A stretch of DNA of 64,000 bases from an uncultured Alphaproteobacteria bacterium (lineage in GTDB: Bacteria > Pseudomonadota > Alphaproteobacteria > CAAGCB01 > CAG-977). Shown here one piece after another: positions 1 through 8,574 of the stretch. Below the pieces are notes generated by a model. It had not been told where the DNA came from and searched no databases. It saw only the letters and a list, made by a program, of their open reading frames with translations. The stretch lies in the NCBI GenBank assembly GCA_934277945.1, contig CAKQWA010000003.1, positions 124,001-188,000 of the forward strand, given 5' to 3'. A program made the translations under genes and the position numbers. Numbering within the stretch: position 1 is the stretch's first letter; the number at the start of each line of letters is the position of its first letter.

Positions 1-1047
1 CAATTCTTTCGCCGCGACGTTTAAAATTGATTGCAGTTGCGAGCCGCCGCCGGTCAGAACGAAATCGCCGCACGCCTTGTCAAAGCCGCTTTTTTTCAAC
101 GCTTTTGCGACGTAGCGGAAGATTTCTTCAACGCGCGGGCGGATGACCGCGTCGCACAATTCCTTGCGCGTGTGGGAAATCATGTATTCGTCGCCGAACG
201 GCTTGTAGTCGATTTCCTGCAAATCGAACGCGTCGGATGCCTGCGCCGCGCCGTATTTGCATTTGATGATTTCCGCGTCCTTTTTGGAAACGTGAAGCCA
301 TGCGGCAATGTCGTTCGTAATGTGCGAACTGTTGACGGGCAGGGACGTTTCGTAAATCAGTTGAGAGCCTTTGAACACGGCGATTCCCGTCGACCCCGCG
401 CCCAAATCCACGACACAGCATCCGCGCTCCGCCTCGTCGGGAGTCAGACACGCCAAGCCCGCCGCGTAGGGCGAACTGACCGTGCCGGCGCAGTCAAGAT
501 GCGCCTGCGCGATCGCCTTGTGCAATGTGCGCAACGGATTTTTTTCGCACAAAATGGCGTGCACCGCCATGCCGAACGTGTCGCCGTTCAGTCCTTCGGG
601 CTCAAAATCGTCGCCGTGAAAAGCCTTGTCGTCCAAGACGTATTCGACAGGGAAGCAATGCAGAGCCTGCTTGTCTTTAAAGTCGATTTTTTCCAAAGCG
701 GCGTCGCGCACGGCGGACAGGTCGGCTTGCGTGACCGCGCCCGTTTTTAGCGGAATTTTCACGTTGACGATGACGGATTGCGTTTGTTCGACGACCGCGT
801 TGCACAAGATTTTTTCAATTCCCGCCTCCGCTTCGCCCTCCGCGTCGTCCATCGCCTTGCCGATGCTTTTGCCCGCGTCCGCCAGATTGACGATCGTCAT
901 GTTTTTCACGCCTTTCGACAGCGCGATGCCGTGTCCGGCGATTGTCGGTTCGCCGTTTTCGCCGACTTTTGCAATCAGACAGCGCGTCCCCGACGTGCCG
1001 ATGTCAAGCACCGCGTAAAGTCCGTTTTTGTTGGCGAAATCCTGCAC
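1..1047 (-). CDS. ftsA: Cell division protein FtsA (3' end beyond window)
   Basis: Actin-like ATPase that tethers FtsZ filaments to the inner membrane and recruits later divisome proteins. The reading frame is open from a GTG start at 1047 to the left edge, 349 codons, so the C-terminal membrane-targeting helix is not seen. Near the N-terminus is the actin-family phosphate-1 type segment (AVLDIGTSGTRCLIAKVG); a second glycine-rich segment (CCVVDLGAGSTGIAVF) lies around residue 210 and another (DFVLTGGGSQL) near the edge. GTG was chosen because a GAAAGGAAG ribosome site lies 5-10 bases upstream and no ATG fits better. It is last of the dcw genes seen here, 20 bp after ftsQ; ftsZ would be expected next outside the window. 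Identification is firm. Confidence 0.95.
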   Translation of the reverse strand, partial: MQDFANKNGLYAVLDIGTSGTRCLIAKVGENGEPTIAGHGIALSKGVKNMTIVNLADAGKSIGKAMDDAEGEAEAGIEKILCNAVVEQTQSVIVNVKIPLKTGAVTQADLSAVRDAALEKIDFKDKQALHCFPVEYVLDDKAFHGDDFEPEGLNGDTFGMAVHAILCEKNPLRTLHKAIAQAHLDCAGTVSSPYAAGLACLTPDEAERGCCVVDLGAGSTGIAVFKGSQLIYETSLPVNSSHITNDIAAWLHVSKKDAEIIKCKYGAAQASDAFDLQEIDYKPFGDEYMISHTRKELCDAVIRPRVEEIFRYVAKALKKSGFDKACGDFVLTGGGSQLQSILNVAAKEL

Positions 1048-1067
1048 GATTCTTCCTTTCGCGCCGG

Positions 1068-1928
1068 TTAAATGCCGGCTTTCTTGTCGATTTCCATGGA
1101 CGACGGCACGTTTTTCTTCTTTTTCGGTTCGTCAAAGCGCACAATCACCTTGTCCGCAAAGCGCAGGTCGATCATCGTGACCGTGCGTTTGAGCAATCCG
1201 TGCGTTTTGTCCAGCCGCAGAAGACGGCTCCATTCCGCTTCGGGCGATTTTTCGGGCAGTTTGACGACGATGCCGTCGGAAACGCTGTCCAGCGTGACGT
1301 CCCAGCGTCTGTTGCTCATCAGCGTCGCGGCGCGCACGCGGGCGTACAAGACGGGTTCCTGCTTTAAAAATTGAATTAAGGCGGGAGTCTTTTTCGGCGC
1401 GTTTTTGCCCGTGACAAGCAGAAAATCCTTTAAATTTTTGACTTTGGCGTTGACGGTGCGTCCGTCCGAGTCAACCGGCGTGTACAGTTCTTTGCCGCCG
1501 TCCTTGTGCTGCCAGACCGCAATCGGTTCGCGTTCGGTCAAATCGACGAAAACCGTGTGCGGCAGACGGCGTTCGATGCGCACGGATTTCACCCACGGCA
1601 TTGCGGCGATTTTCGCGTGCGCCTTGTGAATGTCCAGCGCCAAAATCGGCGTGCCGACGGGCGCGTTCAGGGCTTCAAGCAGTTTTTTCTGCGACGTGCG
1701 GTTGCGCCCTTTGACTAAAATCTGGTCGACCCGCAAATCAAGCGACAGCGTGGCTTCGTGAAACAGGTAGGACAGCGTTTCCTTTTTTTCGGCGCAAAAG
1801 TCCGATTTCGCCAGAACGATGACGCCGATTGCGACGAAAAAAGCCGCCGCCGCGCCCGCCGTTTTTTTCAAGCGGGAAAGCGTGTTCTGCGTCCATATCC
1901 GGCGGGAAGCGGAATCCTGTTTTTTCAC
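1068..1928 (-). CDS. ftsQ: Cell division protein FtsQ (DivIB)
   Basis: Bitopic inner-membrane divisome protein that, with FtsL and its partner, links early and late division proteins. It is 286 aa, with a short basic cytoplasmic tail, a single membrane segment around residues 25-45, then a POTRA domain (from about LRVDQILVKG, with the typical PWVKSVRIERRLP stretch near residue 110) and a beta domain. Length and layout match FtsQ. It sits between ddl (13 bp upstream) and ftsA (20 bp downstream), as in most proteobacteria. The family is divergent in sequence, but position, POTRA motif and topology together make the call safe. Confidence 0.93.
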   Translation of the reverse strand: MKKQDSASRRIWTQNTLSRLKKTAGAAAAFFVAIGVIVLAKSDFCAEKKETLSYLFHEATLSLDLRVDQILVKGRNRTSQKKLLEALNAPVGTPILALDIHKAHAKIAAMPWVKSVRIERRLPHTVFVDLTEREPIAVWQHKDGGKELYTPVDSDGRTVNAKVKNLKDFLLVTGKNAPKKTPALIQFLKQEPVLYARVRAATLMSNRRWDVTLDSVSDGIVVKLPEKSPEAEWSRLLRLDKTHGLLKRTVTMIDLRFADKVIVRFDEPKKKKNVPSSMEIDKKAGI

Positions 1929-1940
1929 GGCGCCTCCTTG

Positions 1941-2864
1941 TTACGCGTCGAACGAAGCGTGTTCGACCATCCACACGACGATGTCCTGATACGACAAGCC
2001 TTTGTAGCGCGCGATGTCCGGCACCAAAGACGTCGGCGTCATCCCCGGTTGCGTGTTCGTTTCCAAAATGACGCACCGCGCGGGCGAAACCGTGTCGTCG
2101 TAGCGGAAATCGGAGCGCGAAATGCCGCGGCATCCCAGCACCTGATGCGCTTTCAGAGCCATTTCCATCATCAAGTCGTAATCTTTTTGCGGAATGTTCG
2201 CGGGGACGATGTGGCGCGCGCCGCCGTCCGCGTATTTGTGTTCGTAATCGTAAAAATTGTCCGTCGGGATGATTTCCAGAACGCCCAGAGCCTGCGTGTC
2301 CATGACCGCGACGGTCATTTCGCGTCCGGCGATGTATTCCTCAATCATCAAAGATTCGTCGTCGCCGTAGGGGAAAACCTTGTTTTTAAACGGATTGCCC
2401 GTCGCACCGTCTTTGAAAATGTGCACACCGACCGACGAGCCGTTTTCCACGGGTTTCAGCACGAACGCGCCGTCCGTCAGTTCGCCGTTCAAAATCTCTT
2501 TTTTCGTGATGCGCCGCCCTTTCGGAACGTCAAGTTCCGCGCTTTTGAACATTTCTTTCGCGCGCACTTTGTCCATCGCCAAAGCGGACGCCAGCCGTCC
2601 GGAGTGCGTGTACGGAATTTGCATCAAATCCAAAAGCCCCTGCACGCATCCGTCTTCGCCGTACATACCGTGCAAAGCGTTGAACACGACGTCGGGCTTT
2701 TCCTTGCGCATCGTGTCGATGAACGGGGCGACGTCATGACCGATATCGACCTGAAAAGCGTCGTATCCCGCGTCTTTCAGGGCTTTCAGCACGCCCGCGC
2801 CGCTTGACAGGGAAACTTCGCGCTCGGCGGAACAGCCGCCTGCCAGCACAGCCACTTTTTTCAT
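1941..2864 (-). CDS. ddl: D-alanine--D-alanine ligase
   Basis: Cytoplasmic ATP-grasp enzyme that joins two D-alanines to make the terminal dipeptide added by MurF. It is 307 aa, the usual DdlB length. The N-terminus (MKKVAVLAGGCSAEREVSLSS) is the classic Ddl signature, followed by FNALHGMYGEDG (substrate loop) near residue 60, an ATP-grasp core, and a C-terminal LETNTQPGMTP metal-binding and catalytic loop. The normal family sequence at that last point is E-x-N-T-x-P-G-(M/L)-T, which is intact. It starts 1 base after the stop of murB and lies directly before ftsQ, a common order in alphaproteobacteria. Confidence 0.96.
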   Translation of the reverse strand: MKKVAVLAGGCSAEREVSLSSGAGVLKALKDAGYDAFQVDIGHDVAPFIDTMRKEKPDVVFNALHGMYGEDGCVQGLLDLMQIPYTHSGRLASALAMDKVRAKEMFKSAELDVPKGRRITKKEILNGELTDGAFVLKPVENGSSVGVHIFKDGATGNPFKNKVFPYGDDESLMIEEYIAGREMTVAVMDTQALGVLEIIPTDNFYDYEHKYADGGARHIVPANIPQKDYDLMMEMALKAHQVLGCRGISRSDFRYDDTVSPARCVILETNTQPGMTPTSLVPDIARYKGLSYQDIVVWMVEHASFDA

Positions 2865-2865
2865 T

Positions 2866-3822
2866 TTATTTGCCCCCGAAAGAACTGAACCGTTTTGTTT
2901 TCACGCCGACGCGCCGCACTTCCCATTCCAGTTGAATTTGCGACGTGTCGTAAACCTTTTTCTGCACTTGAAGCGCCAGCGTTTCCAAATCGTTCGCCGT
3001 TGCGTCCCCCGTGTTGATAAAGAAATTGCAATGCTTTTCGCTGACCATCGCCCCGCCGCAGCGCATCCCGCGGCAGCCGGCTTTGTCGATCAATTCCCAC
3101 GCTTTCAGCCCGACCGGATTTTTAAACATCGACCCCGCCGTTTTCACGCCTTGCGGCTGGGCTTTTTCGCGGGCGGCTTTGTAGTCCGCCATGCGCTTTT
3201 TGATGTTTTCCTTGGAATCGGGAACGCCTTTGAACAGCGCTTTCGTGAAAATCCAGTTGTCAGGCAGGGCGGTTTTGCGATACTCGAACACCAATTCGCT
3301 TTTGGTGACGGCGGAGCGTCGTCCGTTCGTGTCGATGATGCCGATTTCCAAAGTCACGTCCTGCATGGCTCTGCCGTGCGCGCCCGCGTTCATGCGCAAC
3401 GCGCCGCCGATTGTTCCCGGAATGCCCGCCATAAATTCAAAGCCCGACAGTCCCGCGTTCAACGCCGCCTGCGCGACCGCCATGTTTTTCGCCGCCGCAC
3501 CGCACCGGATGCAGTGTCCCTCGACCTCGACGCCGGTAAAGCCGTCTTCCAGCATCAGCACGACGCCGGGGATGCCGCCGTCGCGAATCAGCACGTTGGA
3601 ACAGCCGCCCAGAACGGTCAGGGGCAGATTCGGCTTTGTCGACAGGAAATAGTGCAAATCGTCCTCGTCCGCGGGAATGTACAGAAATTCCGCGGGACCG
3701 CCGACGCCCAGCCATGTTTTTTTCGCAAGCGGCGCGTCTTCGACGATTTTGCCGCGCAACAGCGGCATGGACTGTTTCAAGTCGAATTTTTCAGTAAAGA
3801 GCGTTCGTATCCAAGAGAGCAT
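2866..3822 (-). CDS. murB: UDP-N-acetylenolpyruvoylglucosamine reductase
   Basis: FAD-dependent reductase that uses NADPH to turn UDP-GlcNAc-enolpyruvate into UDP-MurNAc. It is 318 aa. FAD-binding motifs are visible: TWLGVGGPAEFL near residue 40 and GGCSNVLIRDGG near 80, then the GxPGTIGGALRMNAGAHG loop near 140. The catalytic-domain segment GSMFKNPVG around residue 230 is the type I/IIa MurB signature. The N-terminus overlaps the end of murC by 32 bp, implying translational coupling; a later Met would shorten the protein but lose conserved sequence only slightly. The murC-murB-ddl order is typical of Alphaproteobacteria. Confidence 0.95.
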   Translation of the reverse strand: MLSWIRTLFTEKFDLKQSMPLLRGKIVEDAPLAKKTWLGVGGPAEFLYIPADEDDLHYFLSTKPNLPLTVLGGCSNVLIRDGGIPGVVLMLEDGFTGVEVEGHCIRCGAAAKNMAVAQAALNAGLSGFEFMAGIPGTIGGALRMNAGAHGRAMQDVTLEIGIIDTNGRRSAVTKSELVFEYRKTALPDNWIFTKALFKGVPDSKENIKKRMADYKAAREKAQPQGVKTAGSMFKNPVGLKAWELIDKAGCRGMRCGGAMVSEKHCNFFINTGDATANDLETLALQVQKKVYDTSQIQLEWEVRRVGVKTKRFSSFGGK

Positions 3823-5248
3823 TTTTTTGTGTCTTTTTCGTCAATCCGTCCAACTGTTCGGGCAGGGCGTTCGCCCAAGCGGAAACGCTGCCCGCGCCCA
3901 AGCATATTACAATATCGCCCGAAACGGTTAAATCTTTGATAATTTCGGGCAGATTCTTTTCGTTGTCAAGCACGACGACGTGGCGGTGTCCGTGCGCTTT
4001 CAGCCCGTCGGCAAGCGTTTCTTTCGATATGCCGTCGATCGCCTGTTCGCCCGCCGCGTACACGTCCGCGACAATGACGCAATCCGCATCGTTGAAGCAG
4101 GTGCAGAATTGCTCGAACAAATCGTGCGCGCGCGAATAGCGGTGCGGTTGCCACACGGCGACGATTTTCTGTTTCACGACGTCGCGGGCGGCTTTCAGCA
4201 CCGACGCGATTTCGACGGGGTGGTGTCCGTAATCGTCGATAATCGTCACGCCGTCGCTTTCGCCCGTTTTCGTAAAGCGTCTTTTCACGCCCGAAAATTC
4301 CGCCAGAGCGTCGCGCATCGCCTGTTCGTCCAGCCCCAGATGCACGGCAATCGCAATCGCCGCCAGAGCGTTCTGGACGTTGTGAAGCCCGTACAGCGGG
4401 AGTTTGAAGCCTTTGATGTAGCGTTCCTTGCCCACGCCGTTGAATTTGTCGGACACCTGCACGTCGAACGTAATCATCGCCGGTTCGGCGTGGATGTTCT
4501 GCGCGCTGACTTCGGCTTGCGGCGTCAATCCGTAGGTGATGATTTTGCGGTCGGTGATTTGCGACACCAGATTTTGCACTTCGGGATGATCAACGCACAG
4601 GCACGCGAAGCCGTAAAAGGGGATGTTCTGGACAAATTGGCGGTACGCGTCTTTCATGTGTTCGTATGTGCCGTAATAGTTCAGATGTTCGGGATCCATG
4701 TTCGTCACGACGACCGCCAGAGCGGGCAGGCGGATGAAACTGCCGTCGGATTCGTCGGCTTCCGCGACCATCCAACTGCCGTGTCCCAAATGGGCGTTCG
4801 TGCCGTAGGAATTGATAATGCCGCCGTTCGCGACCGTCGGGTCGAGCCCCGCTTTTTTCAAAATGGCGGCAATCATGGAGGTTGTCGTTGTTTTGCCGTG
4901 CGTGCCGCCGACCGCGACCGACTGTTTCAGGCGCATCAGTTCCGCCAGCATTTCCGCGCGCTTGACGACGGGAATACGGCGGTCGCGCGCTTCCTTGATT
5001 TCGGGGTTTCTGTCGTCGATGGCGGACGACACGACGACGACGCCGGCGTTTTCGACGTTTTCCGCCTTGTGTCCGATGACGATGCGGATTCCCAAGGCGC
5101 GCAGACGTTTGACGTTGCCGGATTCCGCAATGTCCGACCCTTGCACGTCATAGCCTTCGTTGTGCATCAATTCGGCGATGCAACTCATGCCCGAACCGCC
5201 GATGCCGACCATGTGGACGGTGCCGACGCTGAAAGGAAGGTCTTTCAT
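3791..5248 (-). CDS. murC: UDP-N-acetylmuramate--L-alanine ligase
   Basis: Cytoplasmic ATP-dependent Mur ligase that adds L-Ala to UDP-MurNAc, the first amino acid of the stem peptide. It is 485 aa. Residues 10-20 hold the UDP-binding loop (VHMVGIGGSGMSCIAELM), the ATP P-loop GTHGKTTTTSM lies near residue 113, and the central DESDGSF and MDPEHLNYYGTYE segments plus IIDDYGHHPVEI near 335 are the MurC-specific motifs. It lies 3 bp after murG and overlaps murB by 32 bp. Nothing unusual in length or motifs. Confidence 0.97.
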   Translation of the reverse strand: MKDLPFSVGTVHMVGIGGSGMSCIAELMHNEGYDVQGSDIAESGNVKRLRALGIRIVIGHKAENVENAGVVVVSSAIDDRNPEIKEARDRRIPVVKRAEMLAELMRLKQSVAVGGTHGKTTTTSMIAAILKKAGLDPTVANGGIINSYGTNAHLGHGSWMVAEADESDGSFIRLPALAVVVTNMDPEHLNYYGTYEHMKDAYRQFVQNIPFYGFACLCVDHPEVQNLVSQITDRKIITYGLTPQAEVSAQNIHAEPAMITFDVQVSDKFNGVGKERYIKGFKLPLYGLHNVQNALAAIAIAVHLGLDEQAMRDALAEFSGVKRRFTKTGESDGVTIIDDYGHHPVEIASVLKAARDVVKQKIVAVWQPHRYSRAHDLFEQFCTCFNDADCVIVADVYAAGEQAIDGISKETLADGLKAHGHRHVVVLDNEKNLPEIIKDLTVSGDIVICLGAGSVSAWANALPEQLDGLTKKTQKNALLDTNALY

Positions 5249-5251
5249 GAA

Positions 5252-6340
5252 TTAAGCCTCCGTTGTTTGAACGACCGCATCGACAAGCCGCCGCGCCGCG
5301 TCGGTGCGACCGAAGCCGCCGATGTTTTCTCCGGCTGTTATAAGCCGTTTTTTGTCGTTAAACAATTCAAGAATTAAATTTTTCAAATTTTCCGGCGTGA
5401 AATCGGGTTCTTTCAACAGCCACGCGCCTTTTAAAGCGACGACCGCTTCGGCGTTGTGCAGTTGGTGCGAATCGGGTGAGCGGTAAATCGGCACGATGAT
5501 TGCCGGACGTTTCGCCGCCGCCAGTTCCGCAATGGACGACGCTCCCGCGCGGCACAGCACCAGATGCGCTTTCGCCAGCCGGTCGGGAATGTCCGTAAAG
5601 AACGCGCCCGTTTCGACTTTCAAACCGGACTGCGCGTAAGCCCCGTTCACTTTGTCCAAATCGGCGGCGCGGCATTGCTGTGTGATTTTTAAAACGGCGC
5701 GCACGTCGTCGGGCAGGGATTTCAACGCCTGCGGAATGACGTCGGAAAAGATTTTCGCCCCCTGCGACCCGCCGATAATCAGCAGATTGAATTCCTTGTC
5801 GAAAGCGGGGTAGGGGGCGTCTTTCAACGCCAAAATCGCGGGGCGCAAAGGCAGACCCGTGTAGACCGTCTTTGTTTTCGCGGGGATTTTCGCGACTTTT
5901 TCAAACGACGTCGCAATCAGCGTCGCAAAGGGGGCAAGCACGCGGTTCGCGCCGCCCAGCACGCTGTTCTGTTCGTGCAAAATCAGCGGGATGCGGAGCA
6001 AAATCGCGGCGCAGGAAGCGGGAAAAGCCGCGTATCCGCCGAAACCGACGACGGCGGCGGGGCGGTTTTTAATGAAAAAGGCGGCGCATTGCAAAACGCC
6101 GGCGCCCAAGGATATCAGCGCGGCGATTTTGGCGGCGATTCCCTTGCCCGCGTAGCCTTTCGCGTTGACTTTCAATTCGGTGCAGTCGGGAAATTTGTCG
6201 GTAAACGACCCGCCGCGCCTGTCCGTGACGAACGCGATGCGGTAGCCTTGTGCGCTTAATCCTTTGGCAAGGGCTTCGGCGGGAAAGACGTGTCCGCCCG
6301 TACCGCCGGCGGATAACGCGACAAATTTTTTCATGCTCAT
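5252..6340 (-). CDS. murG: UDP-GlcNAc:lipid I N-acetylglucosaminyltransferase
   Basis: Peripheral membrane glycosyltransferase (GT28) that converts lipid I to lipid II. From the ATG at 6340 it is 362 aa; that start has an AAAGGAA ribosome site 8 bases upstream and forms an ATGA overlap with the ftsW stop. A longer in-frame extension exists upstream inside ftsW but has no homology to the family. The N-terminal GGTGGH loop (residues ~11-16) binds the lipid phosphate, and the C-terminal domain holds GGSQGAKIF and CRAGASSIAELAA, the UDP-GlcNAc site. Next in the operon is murC, 3 bp away. Confidence 0.96.
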   Translation of the reverse strand: MSMKKFVALSAGGTGGHVFPAEALAKGLSAQGYRIAFVTDRRGGSFTDKFPDCTELKVNAKGYAGKGIAAKIAALISLGAGVLQCAAFFIKNRPAAVVGFGGYAAFPASCAAILLRIPLILHEQNSVLGGANRVLAPFATLIATSFEKVAKIPAKTKTVYTGLPLRPAILALKDAPYPAFDKEFNLLIIGGSQGAKIFSDVIPQALKSLPDDVRAVLKITQQCRAADLDKVNGAYAQSGLKVETGAFFTDIPDRLAKAHLVLCRAGASSIAELAAAKRPAIIVPIYRSPDSHQLHNAEAVVALKGAWLLKEPDFTPENLKNLILELFNDKKRLITAGENIGGFGRTDAARRLVDAVVQTTEA

Positions 6341-7461
6341 AAATCGTTCCTTTGCGAAGATCTGGTCAAGCCCAAAATCATGCCCGCCGCCAATCCCAAA
6401 GACACCAGCGACGACCCGCCGTACGAAATGAACGGCAAGGTCATGCCTTTTGTGGGAATCATGCCCAAAGCGGACGAGATGTTGACGAACGCCTGTACGC
6501 CGAATTGCGTCATCAGCCCCGTGACCGCGTACAGTATAAACGGATTTTTGTCTTTCATCACCAATAAAAGACCGCGCACGATGAAAACGGCGAACAGGGC
6601 GACGACCGCCAGACAAATCAAAATGCCGTATTCTTCCGCAATGACGGCGAAAATAAAGTCCGTGTGCGCGTCGGGCAGAATTTTCTTCACCACGCCCTCG
6701 GCGGGACCTCTGCCCAGAAATCCGCCGCTTTTAAAGGCTTCCATCGCGGTTTTTATTTGGAACGTGTCGTTTTGTTCCGGATTGATGAACTTGTCGATGC
6801 GCGCGCGAAAGTGCGGCAGGGTGTAGTAAAAGGGAACGGGCAGAACCATGCCGATGAAGCCCAGCAGGGAACACCAGAACATCGACAGTCCGGACACGAA
6901 AAGTTCGGCGAAGAAAATCGCGCTGACGGTCAGGGTCATGCCGACATCGGGCTGGGAAAGAAGCGTTCCCGCCAAAATCGCGAAAACCGCCCACGCCGCC
7001 GCTTTCGCCCGCCAGCGTTTTTCCTGCAATTCCAGCGACATCAGCCACGCGGTGACGACGGCGAACGCGGGTTTGGCGAATTCGGACGGCTGAACCGAAA
7101 CGCCGAACAGGTAAATCCAGCGCGTGCCGCCTTTGATGTTCGTGCCGAAAAAGGGCAGAAGCATCATCATGCCGAACGACCCCAAAAGCGTCAGAACGCC
7201 CAAGCGTCTGATCGTGCGCGGGCGCAGCATCGACACAATCAGCATGACGACCAGCGCGATAGCCAGAAAAAAGGCGTGGCGCACGACAAAGTGATAGGTG
7301 TCGTATCCCAGCCGTTCGGCGTTGACGCGCGTGGACGAAAACGACATGACGATGCCGAACGCCGCCAGAATCAAGATGATGCCCAACAGCCAGCGGTCGA
7401 CCGTCCACATCCATTTGCCGAAAATACTGCCGTCAGTTCTGGATACAACAGTCGATTTCAT
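6337..7461 (-). CDS. ftsW: SEDS peptidoglycan polymerase FtsW
   Basis: Polytopic SEDS-family glycosyltransferase that polymerises lipid II at the septum together with FtsI. It is 374 aa with about nine to ten hydrophobic segments. Family landmarks include GGTRWIYLFGVSVQPSEFAK near residue 125, QPDVGMT near 180, and the C-terminal GMTLPFISYGGSSLV signature near residue 340. It starts 6 bp after mraY, where murD usually sits in this operon, and shares 4 bp with murG. The tight packing leaves no room for a murD remnant. Confidence 0.95.
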   Translation of the reverse strand: MKSTVVSRTDGSIFGKWMWTVDRWLLGIILILAAFGIVMSFSSTRVNAERLGYDTYHFVVRHAFFLAIALVVMLIVSMLRPRTIRRLGVLTLLGSFGMMMLLPFFGTNIKGGTRWIYLFGVSVQPSEFAKPAFAVVTAWLMSLELQEKRWRAKAAAWAVFAILAGTLLSQPDVGMTLTVSAIFFAELFVSGLSMFWCSLLGFIGMVLPVPFYYTLPHFRARIDKFINPEQNDTFQIKTAMEAFKSGGFLGRGPAEGVVKKILPDAHTDFIFAVIAEEYGILICLAVVALFAVFIVRGLLLVMKDKNPFILYAVTGLMTQFGVQAFVNISSALGMIPTKGMTLPFISYGGSSLVSLGLAAGMILGLTRSSQRNDL

Positions 7462-7467
7462 GGTTTT

Positions 7468-8556
<1,089 letters not shown>

Positions 8557-8574
8557 AAGGCAATCCTGTTGTTA